64,000 bases of DNA from Ezakiella sp. (GCA_022778715.1 JALFRW010000005.1:1-64000); one strand, 5' to 3'; positions 33,469 to 42,821 are shown, numbered from the stretch's first letter. Notes: generated from the letters alone by a model not told the origin. Made by a program: numbers and translations.

Positions 33469-34235
33469 TATTTTTTGTTGGGGCGGGTCCGGGAGATGTG
33501 GATCTAATAACGGTTAAGGGCAGAAAATTGTTGGAAGAGGCTGATGTAATAATATATGCAGGGAGTTTAGTTTCTAAAAGACAACTGGATTTTGTTAAAG
33601 ACGATGCAAAAATTTACGACTCTTCAAAAATGAGTTTGGAAGAAGTACTCGAAGTTTTTAAGAAAAGCGAAGAAAAAAGACTTGTGACTGTTCGACTTCA
33701 CACCGGTGACCCAGGAATTTATGGGGCGATCGGCGAACAAATGAAAGAACTCGACAAGCTTGGAATTTACTACGAGGTGGTTCCGGGGGTGTCAAGTTTT
33801 TCTGCGGCAAATGCAGCTATTAAAAAAGAAATGACTTTGCCGGGAGTGAGCCAAACGATTATTATAACGAGAAATGCCGGTAAAACTCCGGTGCCGGAAG
33901 GGGAAAAGCTGGAAAATTTGGCAAAACATCACGCAACCATGGCGATTTTTTTATCAATTTCCATGATTGAAGAAGTGGTAGAAAAGCTTTTAGTCGGATA
34001 CGAAAAGACAACTCCGATTGCGGTAGTTTATCGAGCAAGTTGGCCAGAAGAAAAAATTATACAAGGAACATTGGAAGATATTGCTGAAAAAGTGAAGTTT
34101 GAAAACATCGGAAGACAAGCAATGATACTTGTGGGAGATTTTTTGAACACTGACTTTGAATACTCAAAACTCTACGACAAACATTTTGCAACCGGCTACA
34201 GAAAAGCAATTCCAAAGGACAAAAAAGATGAGTAA
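33465..34235 (+). CDS. cbiF: Cobalt-precorrin-4 C11-methyltransferase
   Basis: A 256-residue CbiF/CobM enzyme. It has FVGAGPGDVDLITVKGRKLLEEADVIIYAGSLV, RLHTGDPGIYGAIGEQM, VPGVSSFSAANAA and VVYRASWPEEKII, all typical. It methylates C11 after ring contraction by CbiH/CbiG. Overlaps the neighbouring genes. Confidence 0.95.
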   Translation: MIFFVGAGPGDVDLITVKGRKLLEEADVIIYAGSLVSKRQLDFVKDDAKIYDSSKMSLEEVLEVFKKSEEKRLVTVRLHTGDPGIYGAIGEQMKELDKLGIYYEVVPGVSSFSAANAAIKKEMTLPGVSQTIIITRNAGKTPVPEGEKLENLAKHHATMAIFLSISMIEEVVEKLLVGYEKTTPIAVVYRASWPEEKIIQGTLEDIAEKVKFENIGRQAMILVGDFLNTDFEYSKLYDKHFATGYRKAIPKDKKDE

Positions 34236-35199
34236 AACTGCGGTAATCACTTTTACCGAAGGTGGAGAAAAACTATATAAAAAGCTAAGAATAAATGCAG
34301 ACTTTTTTTCAAACAAAAAATTAGACGGCGGAGTGAAACGTATGATGCCAAAGATTATGCGCGATTATGATAATGTTATTTTCATTTGCGCATGTGGAAT
34401 CGCAGTGCGAATGATAAAGGATTATCTTGTTTCGAAGGAGAAAGATCCTGCCGTCGTGGTTATGGACGAAACTGCAAGATTTGCAATTTCGCTCGTTTCG
34501 GGCCACTTGGGCGGCGCAAATTTTCTTGCAAATGCACTTGCAAAAAAAGCGGGAGCAATTCCGGTTATTACCACTGCGTCGGATTCTTATGGAATGACGG
34601 CAATTGATATGTTTGCAAAAAAACACTCGCTCGTGATTGAAGATTTAAAAACGATTGCACCGGTTATGACTAAAATGGTGGAAAAGAAAAAGGTGTTTAT
34701 TTTAAACGACACCGAGAATAATTTCGATTACGCATTTAAAACAGGCGATTTAAAAGAAGCCGAAGCAGCACTTTTTATTACTCACAGAAATATAAAAACA
34801 AATTTGCCCGCAACTTACCTACGACCAAAAAATTTGTATGTGGGTGTTGGAGCAAAGACCGGCGTGAGTGAAGAAAAAGTGGAAAAAGCACTTGTCACAG
34901 CTTTTAAGATGCTCAATTTTTCTACAAAATCAATTAAAAAATTAGTTTCGATAGACATAAAAAAAGAAGAACCGGGAATTGTAATGCTCGCAAAAAAACT
35001 TGAAGTGCCTTTTGAGACTTTTAGTGCAGAGGAACTAAACGAGGTTAAGGGTGAATTTAAAGAATCGGAGTTTGTAAAAAAAACTACCGGTTGCGGAGCG
35101 GTGTCGGCAAGAGCGGCTGCGAAGTTTGGCAAATTGGAGCTGGAAAAATTGGCAATGGACGGAGTTACTATTTCAGTTGCAAGGAGAGATAGATGTTAA
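34228..35199 (+). CDS. cbiG: Cobalt-precorrin-5A hydrolase
   Basis: A 323-residue CbiG. It opens the delta-lactone of cobalt-precorrin-5A, releasing acetaldehyde. It has ITFTEGGEKLYKKL, ICACGIAVRMIKDYL, ARFAISLVSGHLGGAN and the C-terminal TGCGAVSARAA. Start chosen at MSKTAV, overlapping the end of cbiF by 8 bp. Upstream codons lie inside cbiF. Confidence 0.92.
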   Translation: MSKTAVITFTEGGEKLYKKLRINADFFSNKKLDGGVKRMMPKIMRDYDNVIFICACGIAVRMIKDYLVSKEKDPAVVVMDETARFAISLVSGHLGGANFLANALAKKAGAIPVITTASDSYGMTAIDMFAKKHSLVIEDLKTIAPVMTKMVEKKKVFILNDTENNFDYAFKTGDLKEAEAALFITHRNIKTNLPATYLRPKNLYVGVGAKTGVSEEKVEKALVTAFKMLNFSTKSIKKLVSIDIKKEEPGIVMLAKKLEVPFETFSAEELNEVKGEFKESEFVKKTTGCGAVSARAAAKFGKLELEKLAMDGVTISVARRDRC

Positions 35200-35912
35200 G
35201 TATAATAGGAATTGGGCCGGGCGGAAAAATGAGAATGACGCTGGAAGCAATTGAGAGAATAAAAAATGTAGACGTGATTGTGGGCTACGGACCATATATC
35301 GATTATGTACGCGAGTTTATTGAGAATCAAGAAGTTTTTCAAAATGGAATGAAGGGTGAAATTGAAAGATGCAAAAAGGCGATTGAATTTGCAAAAGAGG
35401 GCAAAGAAGTAGCTGTAATTTCTACCGGTGACGCCGGGCTTTACGGCATGGCAGGACCGATTTTGGAACTCGCACAAGATGAAAACATCGATGTGGAAGT
35501 GCTTCCCGGAGTTAGTTCAGCTTTTAGTGCGGCGGCGGACTTGGGAGCACCGCTTATGATGGACACGGCACTAATAAGTCTTTCGGATTTACTTGTGAGC
35601 TATGAAAAAATCAAAGAAAGAGTACGAGCAGCCGCCATGTCGGATTTTGTGATTTCTTTTTACAATCCAAGAAGTAAAGGTAGAACGGAGTATTTAAAAG
35701 AAGCTTTTGAAATCATTAAAGAATATAGAAAAGAAAATACGCCGGTCGGGATTGTGAGAAATTCGGGTAGAGAAAATTTTTCTTATGAAATCACAACGCT
35801 TGGCGAAATAGATTTCAAAAAAGTGGATATGAAGACAATAGTTCTTGTTGGAAACAGTACAAGCTTTATTTCAAACGGCAGAATTATAACCAAAAGAGGC
35901 TACGATTTATGA
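35193..35912 (+). CDS. cbiH: Cobalt-factor III C17-methyltransferase (ring contraction)
   Basis: A 239-residue CbiH/CobJ enzyme. It has IIGIGPGGKMRMTLEAIERI, VISTGDAGLYGMAGPILEL, LPGVSSAFSAAADLGAPL and SFYNPRSKGRTEYL. It catalyses C17 methylation with ring contraction. Several tandem methylases of this operon probably arose by duplication of a common ancestor. Overlaps cbiG and cbiJ. Confidence 0.94.
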   Translation: MLSIIGIGPGGKMRMTLEAIERIKNVDVIVGYGPYIDYVREFIENQEVFQNGMKGEIERCKKAIEFAKEGKEVAVISTGDAGLYGMAGPILELAQDENIDVEVLPGVSSAFSAAADLGAPLMMDTALISLSDLLVSYEKIKERVRAAAMSDFVISFYNPRSKGRTEYLKEAFEIIKEYRKENTPVGIVRNSGRENFSYEITTLGEIDFKKVDMKTIVLVGNSTSFISNGRIITKRGYDL

Positions 35913-36676
35913 TTTGGATTTTGGGTGGAACTCACGAAGTGAAAGATTTACTCAACCTAATGAAAGATTATTCAAATATTATTGTGAGCGTTACCACAGA
36001 AGAGGCACGAGAATTTTTGCCCATAGATTTAAAGGTGCATGTGGGAAAAATGACGGAAGAAGAAAAGCTCGAGCTAGTGCATGCGAATGATATTGATTTT
36101 ATTGTGGATATGACGCATCCGTTTTCAAAGCATATCAAAAAATCTATCGATGAATTTTCAAAAAAATACCACATACCGCTCGTCCGATTTAAGCGAGAAA
36201 TTGAAAAAATAGAAAGTAAAAATATAATTTACGCAGATGGTTACGATGAAGCAGAAAGGCTAATTAAAAATTTGCACGGCACTTTTTTCTTTACGACCGG
36301 TGTGAATGAAAGCGAAAGATTTTATAGAGTGCGCGGCGAAAATCGAATGATTTTTAGAGTTTTGCCGAGCGTTAAAAGCGTTCAAAAGCTAGCTGATATC
36401 GGGGTTAATATGAAAGATATATGTGCGATGCTCGGACCATTTAGCGCGGAGATGAATGTGGCTCTTATTAAAAATTTCGGTGCAGATTATATTGTTACTA
36501 AAAATAGCGGTGACGGATCGGGCATAATGGAAAAGATTGAAGCAGCAAAAGTAACAAATATAAAAATTATCGTGATTGAACCGGACGAAGTGCCCGGTAT
36601 AAAAGATTTAGATGTGTTACGACAAATATTGGAGGAAAAAAATGAGTTTGTTAGAAGAGACACTAAGAAATATTGA
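35909..36676 (+). CDS. cbiJ: Cobalt-precorrin-6A reductase
   Basis: A 255-residue CbiJ/CobK reductase (NAD(P)H-dependent). N-terminal WILGGTHEVKDLL, VDMTHPFSKHIKKSIDEF, FFTTGVNESERFYR and VTKNSGDGSGIMEKIEAA are family features. Its last 35 bp overlap the start of cobT, unusually long among the junctions in this operon. Confidence 0.92.
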   Translation: MIWILGGTHEVKDLLNLMKDYSNIIVSVTTEEAREFLPIDLKVHVGKMTEEEKLELVHANDIDFIVDMTHPFSKHIKKSIDEFSKKYHIPLVRFKREIEKIESKNIIYADGYDEAERLIKNLHGTFFFTTGVNESERFYRVRGENRMIFRVLPSVKSVQKLADIGVNMKDICAMLGPFSAEMNVALIKNFGADYIVTKNSGDGSGIMEKIEAAKVTNIKIIVIEPDEVPGIKDLDVLRQILEEKNEFVRRDTKKY

Positions 36677-37718
36677 ACCACTCAATAAAGAAAGAAGTTT
36701 AGCGGCAAGAAAAGAATGGGATGGCATTGCACACCCAACAGGTTCGCTTGGCGAGCTTGAAGAACTCACAATAAAAGTTGCCGCAATTCAAGACACAAAT
36801 ATTCCGGACGTTTCAAAGAGAGTGCATATAGTGATGGCTTCTGACAATGGAATCATTGAAGAAAATGTATCGAGCGGTTATAGCGACCTTACAAGTCAAC
36901 TCGTGTATTCCATGGCAGTGGGTGGAACTGCTGCAGCAAATATGTGTAAGGAAACAAACACTAAATTGGTGGTAGTTGACCTTGGCACGAGAAGAAAAGT
37001 GGAACACGAAAATGTAACTCATAGAAGAATTAACCCGGAAACAAAAAACTTTGCAAAAGAACCGGCAATGACAATTTCCGAGGCAATAAAAGCAATAGAA
37101 ACCGGAATTGAAATCACCGATGAGCTTGTGAAAGAAGGCTACAAAATTTTCGGAACAGGTGAACTAGGAATTGCAAACACCACAACATCAGCCGCAGTGC
37201 TTACAGGACTAACCGGAAAAAGTGCGGAAGAAACTTGCGGACTGGGTGCCGGAATTACGGACGAAGGACTAAGAAATAAAATAAGAGTTGTGGACTACGC
37301 GATGAAAGAGTACGATCTGGAGAATAAAACTCCGTTAGAAATCCTGTCTTATGTTGGCGGATATGACATCTGCGGACTTGTGGGAATTTATTTATCGTGC
37401 GCAAAAAACAAAACCGCTGCCGTTATCGACGGATTTATTTCCGGCGTGGCAGCACTATGTGCAGTAAAAATGAATCCCGCTGTTAAAGATTACCTGCTTC
37501 CAAGCCACAGAAGCAGAGAAAATCAAATTAAAATAGTTTTTGATGAACTAGAAATGAATCCACCGCTAGACCTTAAAATGAGACTCGGCGAAGGCACAGG
37601 CTGCATGCTTTTATTTAAAGTTTTGGACACCGGAGTGTATTTGTTAAAGAATATGGCGAGATATCAAGAAATAAATATTTTAGAAAATGTCTTGGTGGAC
37701 ATTAGAGAAAAATGCTAA
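36642..37718 (+). CDS. cobT: Nicotinate-nucleotide-dimethylbenzimidazole phosphoribosyltransferase
   Basis: A 358-residue CobT. It activates the lower-ligand base by forming alpha-ribazole phosphate. It has KEWDGIAHPTGSLGELEEL, VMASDNGIIEENVSSGYSDLTS, GTGELGIANTTTSAAVL and the C-terminal LRLGEGTGC-like segment (MRLGEGTGCMLLF). ASDNGI replaces the more common ADHG segment. Start at 36642 follows TTGGAGG inside cbiJ. No lower-ligand (bza) synthesis genes lie nearby, so the base identity is open. Confidence 0.93.
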   Translation: MSLLEETLRNIEPLNKERSLAARKEWDGIAHPTGSLGELEELTIKVAAIQDTNIPDVSKRVHIVMASDNGIIEENVSSGYSDLTSQLVYSMAVGGTAAANMCKETNTKLVVVDLGTRRKVEHENVTHRRINPETKNFAKEPAMTISEAIKAIETGIEITDELVKEGYKIFGTGELGIANTTTSAAVLTGLTGKSAEETCGLGAGITDEGLRNKIRVVDYAMKEYDLENKTPLEILSYVGGYDICGLVGIYLSCAKNKTAAVIDGFISGVAALCAVKMNPAVKDYLLPSHRSRENQIKIVFDELEMNPPLDLKMRLGEGTGCMLLFKVLDTGVYLLKNMARYQEINILENVLVDIREKC

Positions 37719-38245
37719 CTCTTGTGGGCGGCGGAAGCCGCAGCGGTAAAAGCGTATATGCGGAAAATTTGATTAAAAACAGTGCGACTTATATTGCAAC
37801 CGGAATTGGTTTTGATACGGAGATGAAAAATCGTATAAAAAAACACCGGGAAAGGCGTGAAAATTCCAATGTTGATTGGACGACTGTGGAATGTCAATAT
37901 AAAATTGACGAGGGTATAAGTTTAAAAGAGTACGCACTTTTTGATTCGCTGGGCGTGTTTACTTCAAATGTTATGTACGAAATCACGAAAGACGAGCTCA
38001 CGAAAGAAACTAAAGAAAAAACGGTTGAAGTGGTGGTAAGTGAAATTGAAAAGCTTGTGAAAATTGCTAAAAAATTTAATTCAAAGCTGATTATTGTAAC
38101 CGATGAAACCGGACTCGGCGTGATTCCAGAAAACAAAGTAGCACGCGATTACAGAGATATTTTGGGCAGTGTGAATCAAAGGGTGGCTAAAATGGCAGAT
38201 GAAGTTTATTTTGTTGCAATGGGCATCGGAGTGAAATTAAAATGA
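37712..38245 (+). CDS. cobU: Adenosylcobinamide kinase / cobinamide-phosphate guanylyltransferase
   Basis: A 177-residue bifunctional CobU. P-loop GGSRSGKS is at 7-14, and the His in IKKHRERR corresponds to the guanylylated His. SLGVFTSNVMY and VVTDETGLGVIPENKVARDYRDILGSVNQ-like segments are diagnostic. It converts cobinamide (phosphate) to GDP-cobinamide for CobS. Overlaps cobT and cobS. Confidence 0.93.
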   Translation: MLTLVGGGSRSGKSVYAENLIKNSATYIATGIGFDTEMKNRIKKHRERRENSNVDWTTVECQYKIDEGISLKEYALFDSLGVFTSNVMYEITKDELTKETKEKTVEVVVSEIEKLVKIAKKFNSKLIIVTDETGLGVIPENKVARDYRDILGSVNQRVAKMADEVYFVAMGIGVKLK

Positions 38246-38985
38246 GTTTTTTTAAATCTATAATTGTGGCATTTCAATTTTTAACGAGATTTTATTTACC
38301 GATAAATGCAGAGTGGAGCGAAAAAAATTTAAAATATAGCCTTATGTGGTTTGGATTAGTGGGTGCGACTATAGGTACACTTTTCACAATAATTGTAAAA
38401 TTGCTTATGCACTTTTTAATTCCAACGCCGGTGATTGCACTTGCTATTTTGATTGTGTGGATTATTATAACCGGGGGAATGCATTTGGACGGACTAAGTG
38501 ACACTTGCGACGGATTTTTTTCAAACCGTGACAGAGAAAGAATTCTGGAAATCATGAAAGACAGCAGAGTGGGCACATTTGGAGTCATCGTAATTGTGCT
38601 GGTGCTTTTTTTCAAATTTGAAATGCTAAAACTTTTTTTAACTTTTAATAAAAGTATTTGGCTTCTGACAGTTCCACCCATGTTTGCACGTTTGTGTGCA
38701 GGATTTGTATTAAGCTTTTATGAAACTGTGAAAAAATCAGGCCTCGGCTACACTTTTCACAACACAAACCCAAAAGCAACATGGATGATTGGATTTTCAA
38801 TCTGCTCAATTATGACATTATATTTAGAATTAAAGCTTTGGAGTTTTATTATAATTTCTTTTGTAATTGCAAACTTGATTGCGATGTATGCTAAAAAGAA
38901 AATCGGAGGAGCTAGTGGGGACATTTACGGAGCAATTGTGGAAATCGTAGAAGTGTGGGGGATGATTGCAATATGCATAATCTAA
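38242..38985 (+). CDS. cobS: Adenosylcobinamide-GDP ribazoletransferase
   Basis: A 247-residue membrane enzyme with about six membrane segments. It joins GDP-cobinamide to alpha-ribazole (phosphate). Hallmarks are QFLTRFYLPI at the N-terminus and the metal-binding GGMHLDGLSDTCDGFFS with downstream KDSRVGTFG. Overlaps both neighbours by a few bases. Confidence 0.95.
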   Translation: MSFFKSIIVAFQFLTRFYLPINAEWSEKNLKYSLMWFGLVGATIGTLFTIIVKLLMHFLIPTPVIALAILIVWIIITGGMHLDGLSDTCDGFFSNRDRERILEIMKDSRVGTFGVIVIVLVLFFKFEMLKLFLTFNKSIWLLTVPPMFARLCAGFVLSFYETVKKSGLGYTFHNTNPKATWMIGFSICSIMTLYLELKLWSFIIISFVIANLIAMYAKKKIGGASGDIYGAIVEIVEVWGMIAICII

Positions 38986-39515
38986 TTTTGATTAGGCACG
39001 AAGTTTCTACCGGAAATTTAACGCACACTTTTTCCGGAAAGGAAGTGAAACTTTCAACTTTGGGAAAAATGCGCACAAAAAAAACTCGCGAAAACTTTTT
39101 GAAACTTAAATTAGACAACCCGATTTTTCTGGCGAGCGAATATCAAAGAGCTATTGAAACGGCAAAATACACTTTAAAAAGAGAACAATTTCTAAAATTA
39201 AAAATTACCCCCGTAGTAAATGAAGTGGATTTCGGTGAGCTGGTTGGGCGAACATTTAAAGAGAATTTAGAAGTGTATAAAGAGGGACTGAATGATTGGT
39301 TAAAAAATCCGGACAAAGTGGCGCCACCCGGTGGCGAAAGCACAATGAATGCAATGAAAAGAGCAAAAAAATTAGTCGCATTTGCTAAAAAATATGATGG
39401 CGATGTTGTGGTTTTTTCACATGAAGGGTTTATACAATGTGTTTTAGGGGCCAAACACAAGAAGAGAAAATATAGAAGAATAAAAAATGGAGAGATTGTC
39501 GGGATAGATATTTAA
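38973..39515 (+). CDS. cobC: Alpha-ribazole phosphatase-like histidine phosphatase
   Basis: A 180-residue histidine phosphatase superfamily protein. The catalytic motif reads LIRHEVSTGN (RHE where most have RHG). Supporting residues are SEYQRAIETAKYTL, EVDFGELVGRTFKE and FSHEGFIQCVL. As last gene of the cobalamin operon it most likely dephosphorylates alpha-ribazole phosphate or cobalamin phosphate. Start at MHNLILIRHE overlaps cobS by 13 bp. A terminator hairpin begins within its last codons. Confidence 0.8.
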   Translation: MHNLILIRHEVSTGNLTHTFSGKEVKLSTLGKMRTKKTRENFLKLKLDNPIFLASEYQRAIETAKYTLKREQFLKLKITPVVNEVDFGELVGRTFKENLEVYKEGLNDWLKNPDKVAPPGGESTMNAMKRAKKLVAFAKKYDGDVVVFSHEGFIQCVLGAKHKKRKYRRIKNGEIVGIDI

Positions 39516-39530
39516 CCCCGATCTCTCCAT
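39487..39530 (+). terminator. Terminator hairpin of the cobalamin operon
   Basis: ATGGAGAGAT (39487-39496) pairs with ATCTCTCCAT (39521-39530), with an inner TCGGG/CCCCGA stem. The T-tract afterwards is poor (TTTGCTGTTTG), so termination may be incomplete. Confidence 0.6.
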
Positions 39531-39627
39531 TTGCTGTTTGCATCTTTTTTAAAATAGATGCAAATTCTAAAACATCTATGTAGGACTGACTAAAACTTGT
39601 AATTTTAAATAAAAAGCATTAGAAAAC

Positions 39628-39651
39628 AAAAAAGCGAGCCTCGGCCCGCTT
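39628..39651 (-). terminator. Terminator of tRNA-Val
   Basis: On the minus strand AAGCGGGC and GCTCGCTT form an 8-bp stem around CGAG, followed by a T-run, just downstream of the tRNA. Confidence 0.8.
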
Positions 39652-39658
39652 ATGTTTA

Positions 39659-39735
<77 letters not shown>

Positions 39736-39736
39736 A

Positions 39737-39992
39737 TTTTCAAATACATGTTATTTTAACACATTTTTTACGTTGTGTCAAGGATTTTAAAACTAAACGG
39801 AGTAATTTTTTAATTGTCAAAACATAGGTTATATTTTTGCAATTTGATACAATTTCTTTAAAAAAGAGTTTGCTTTAATAAAAACAACACAATTATTTTA
39901 GTGAAATATCCAGGGTCTCTGCCTAATAAGTTCAAAAGTTAAAAACTTTAAAAATATCTTGCAATTTGATATAATTATAAAGGAGGTTTATC
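39737..39992. promoter_or_regulatory. Region with duplicated promoter-like element
   Basis: The 13-mer TTGCAATTTGATA occurs at 39837-39849 and 39959-39971, each running into a -10: TGATACAAT and TGATATAAT (extended -10). The second lies 20 bp upstream of the next gene's start and is its likely promoter. No other gene is seen here; minus-strand promoter elements for tRNA-Val must also lie in this stretch. Confidence 0.45.
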
Positions 39993-40391
39993 ATGACTTA
40001 TGAAGAAAAATTACAACTGTTTTTTGCTTGCATTGAGTCTACAAGGATGACTTTGTACAAGTTTGCACAAGATTTTTCAGACAGAAAGATTGTGGAGATT
40101 ATAAATAAGTTAAACGATGCACAAAATTTGATTTTTAAAATCGCAGTCGATAAGGAAATTAAGCTTGATTTTGAGCTGAACAATTTGAAAATGCAATCGG
40201 ATTACAGTTTTTATATATACGAATTTGACGATAAAACGGGATATAAAAATGAGATAAAAGATATGGCAAAACATATTTTGCAACATTTTGGCGAACTAAC
40301 TCGTGAGCATTTAAACGCAAATGAATTTCATTTTGTGTATGCACTTGAAAAATGTGCAGATGAGTTTTATAATATCACAATTAATTATTAA
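39993..40391 (+). CDS. Small protein of unknown function
   Basis: A 132-residue soluble, largely helical protein that I do not recognise. It has no signal peptide, membrane helix or cysteine-rich motif. A Tyr/Phe-rich middle (YSFYIYEFDDKTGY) separates two helical halves. It has a good ribosome binding site (AAAGGAGGTTT) and an extended -10 promoter. Fourteen bases downstream starts a C39-like lipoprotein, so the two are probably co-transcribed. Confidence 0.7.
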   Translation: MTYEEKLQLFFACIESTRMTLYKFAQDFSDRKIVEIINKLNDAQNLIFKIAVDKEIKLDFELNNLKMQSDYSFYIYEFDDKTGYKNEIKDMAKHILQHFGELTREHLNANEFHFVYALEKCADEFYNITINY

Positions 40392-40404
40392 TAAGGAGAA
40401 TACA

Positions 40405-41559
40405 ATGAAAAGAAAATTACTTTTACTTATGGCATTTGTGCTGATTTTTGCAACCGGATGCAAAAAGACAAATGAGCCGAAAGATGAAACTAAAACAGAA
40501 GTTTCAACTGAAGTACAAGCTGATGAAAAAAAAGAAACAAAAAAAGTTGAAAATAAAGAAGGAGAAAAAGAAGACGCGGTTTTAAATTTTGACAGTTTGA
40601 CCGGCATTAAGCTTCCTATCAAAGAAAACGGATATGAACTCACAGACATTAACGGCAAAAAGTATATCCAACTGTCTACATTTAGAAAATACATGCTTCT
40701 TTCAAAAAATAGATTTGACTATGAGATAAAAGCAGATAAAAATGAAATAAAATTCAAAACCGGACTCATGCCAAAACTCGACAAGACTTTTAAAATTGAT
40801 ACGGCAGGGCTTGAAGAACAAAAGTTCACTTTAAAACAAAAACAAAATACGATTGAAGGCGCAAGTGTTTATTTTAAAGACGACAAGGACGCATTTGTGG
40901 ACATCGCTTCAATTTCAAAAGTGTTGGAATTTAATTTAGAAAAAGACGAAATCATCTTTGCCGATGCAGATACATTGCAAAAAGAAAAGACGAATGACAG
41001 AGACTACGATTGGTACATGGACCAAGCTCACACAGGGGAATACAGTGATGGTAACTGCGGACCAACAAGCCTCGCAATGATTTTAAAATGGCTGGACGGC
41101 AACAGTGCTGCAACGGGCGAAAGTTTGCGCAACGAAATTCCAAACGACGGTGATTGGTGGACTACAAATATTTTTGATAGCTATTTTGAAAATAAACAAA
41201 TTGATATTGATGACGTTATCTACACAAAACCCGAAGACATCACAAACTTAATTGACAAGAACGAAATCGTTTTGGTCTGCCTTACCATGGGAGAAATTCT
41301 TCCCGTTCCAAATCCGGACAAAACAAATATGGGCAGATTCTATAAATTTGACGGGGGACACTTCCTCTTGATTAAAGGCTACAAGATAATTGACGACGAA
41401 CTCTATTATGAAGTTTATGACCCAAACAACTGGGATATGACCTATTCAGAAACCGGCGAACCGATGGGTAAGGATAGACTTTACAAAGCTACAGAAATGC
41501 ACAAGGCAATTGTGAACTGGTGGTCGGGAATTTATGGAATTAAGCCGGCGTCCAAATAA
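40405..41559 (+). CDS. Lipoprotein with C39-like cysteine peptidase domain
   Basis: A 384-residue surface lipoprotein. The lipobox FATGC puts the lipidated Cys at residue 19. A charged linker (to about 60) and a copper-amine-oxidase-like beta region (about 60-190) follow. The papain-fold domain of the Peptidase_C39_2 type has Cys218 (NCGPTS), His319 (GGHFLLIKGY) and DPNN downstream as third residue. Family members cleave peptides or isopeptides. The ribosome binding site is AAGGAGAAT, and this start gives a clean signal peptide. Its substrate is unknown. Confidence 0.8.
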   Translation: MKRKLLLLMAFVLIFATGCKKTNEPKDETKTEVSTEVQADEKKETKKVENKEGEKEDAVLNFDSLTGIKLPIKENGYELTDINGKKYIQLSTFRKYMLLSKNRFDYEIKADKNEIKFKTGLMPKLDKTFKIDTAGLEEQKFTLKQKQNTIEGASVYFKDDKDAFVDIASISKVLEFNLEKDEIIFADADTLQKEKTNDRDYDWYMDQAHTGEYSDGNCGPTSLAMILKWLDGNSAATGESLRNEIPNDGDWWTTNIFDSYFENKQIDIDDVIYTKPEDITNLIDKNEIVLVCLTMGEILPVPNPDKTNMGRFYKFDGGHFLLIKGYKIIDDELYYEVYDPNNWDMTYSETGEPMGKDRLYKATEMHKAIVNWWSGIYGIKPASK

Positions 41560-41796
41560 TCACCCTCGTAAGCGTTTGGGATTATATGCTTGCTTGGAAT
41601 GCAGAAACCCATTTGCAAAAGAGCATAACTAAGAAACTCGATGGATTTAAAAAACGAAAATAAGTTAAAGCCGATCGCAAAATTGTCAGATTTTTTTAAA
41701 ATCTTATTATTAATCGGCGGAGAGTTTTAAAATAATATGTATAAAATATGGATGGTAAATATTACTGTCCATTTTTTAAAGGGGAATGATATTCAA

Positions 41797-42486
41797 ATGG
41801 ATTTAATACAATCAAAACTTTTTAAGTTCAAAGAGGAAAAATATAAATCATTTCAAGCGAAGCTTTTGCCGAATTTAGATTCGGAGATAATTATCGGTGT
41901 GAGAATGCCGAATTTGAGAAAGCTTGCTAAGGAAATTTGCAAAAAAGGCTTGAGGGAAGAATTTATAAAGAGTTTGCCGCATGAATTTTATGAGGAAAAT
42001 ATTTTACATGCACTTTTGATAAATGAAGAGAAAGACTCAAAGAAAGCGTTTGAACTTATTGACGATTTTGTTCCTTTTTTGGACAATTGGGCAGTTGTAG
42101 ATGCGATTAATCCGGAGGTTTTAAAGAAAGCGTACGACAGTGAACTTCTAGAGTGGATTAAAAAACACGTTTACAGTGGTCGGGAATTTGAAATAAGAGT
42201 TGGAATTTTGACCTTGAAAAACAATTTTTTGGGTGAGAGATTTGCACCTGAATATTTGTTCATTCCGTCTGCGGTAAAGGACGAATCCCCATATTATGCT
42301 CGGATGATGGCGGCGTGGTTTTATGCAGAAGCAGTTGCAAAACAGCGAGATCATGCGATAGAATTTTTGATGGGAAATCATTTGGATAAATGGGTGCTTA
42401 ATAAATCAATTCAAAAGGCAACAGAGAGTTTTAGAGTCTCAGAAGAAGATAAAAAACTACTTAAAAAATTAAAAGTTTTAGATTAG
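41797..42486 (+). CDS. DNA alkylation repair protein (AlkD-like HEAT-repeat)
   Basis: About 229 residues of the AlkD/AlkC HEAT-like superfamily, which removes bulky or positively charged alkylated bases. GVRMPNLRKLAKEI, EENILHALLI, FVPFLDNWAVVDAINP and the C-terminal AWFYAEAVAKQRDHAIEFL match the family. Start is uncertain: the ATG at 41797 (MDLIQSK) has AAGGGG at longer than usual spacing, and an upstream ATG would add 20 residues. Confidence 0.75.
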   Translation: MDLIQSKLFKFKEEKYKSFQAKLLPNLDSEIIIGVRMPNLRKLAKEICKKGLREEFIKSLPHEFYEENILHALLINEEKDSKKAFELIDDFVPFLDNWAVVDAINPEVLKKAYDSELLEWIKKHVYSGREFEIRVGILTLKNNFLGERFAPEYLFIPSAVKDESPYYARMMAAWFYAEAVAKQRDHAIEFLMGNHLDKWVLNKSIQKATESFRVSEEDKKLLKKLKVLD

Positions 42487-42551
42487 TTATTTTGAATAGA
42501 AGTTCTGTTTTTTGGGTAAAAGATTTTTAATGAAAAACAGGAGGAAAAAAA

Positions 42552-42821
42552 TTGAAAAACAATAAGCTTTTAAATTATATTGCACTTGCACTTTCGATAG
42601 TGAGTGTTATTTGGTTTTTTAGTTCAGATTCCAGATTCTTACCTTTTATAGCAGCAGTGGTTGCACTTGTACTCGGTTTGGAAGAAGGCAAGAAAAGCCA
42701 TTCGGGAATTGCAACTTCGGCGGTTGTTATTGCAGTTGTGGGGATTGTTTTAACAAGCGCAAGATTTATCGGATGCATTTCCTGCGCCTATTTAATAAAT
42801 AAGGGACTAAATTCTTTATAA
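42552..42821 (+). CDS. Small membrane protein
   Basis: An 89-residue protein with three hydrophobic segments (about 9-24, 28-43, 54-82), resembling small DUF4190-like membrane proteins. It starts with TTG seven bases after a perfect GGAGG. Function unknown. It ends just before the promoter of the proS leader. Confidence 0.6.
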   Translation: MKNNKLLNYIALALSIVSVIWFFSSDSRFLPFIAAVVALVLGLEEGKKSHSGIATSAVVIAVVGIVLTSARFIGCISCAYLINKGLNSL

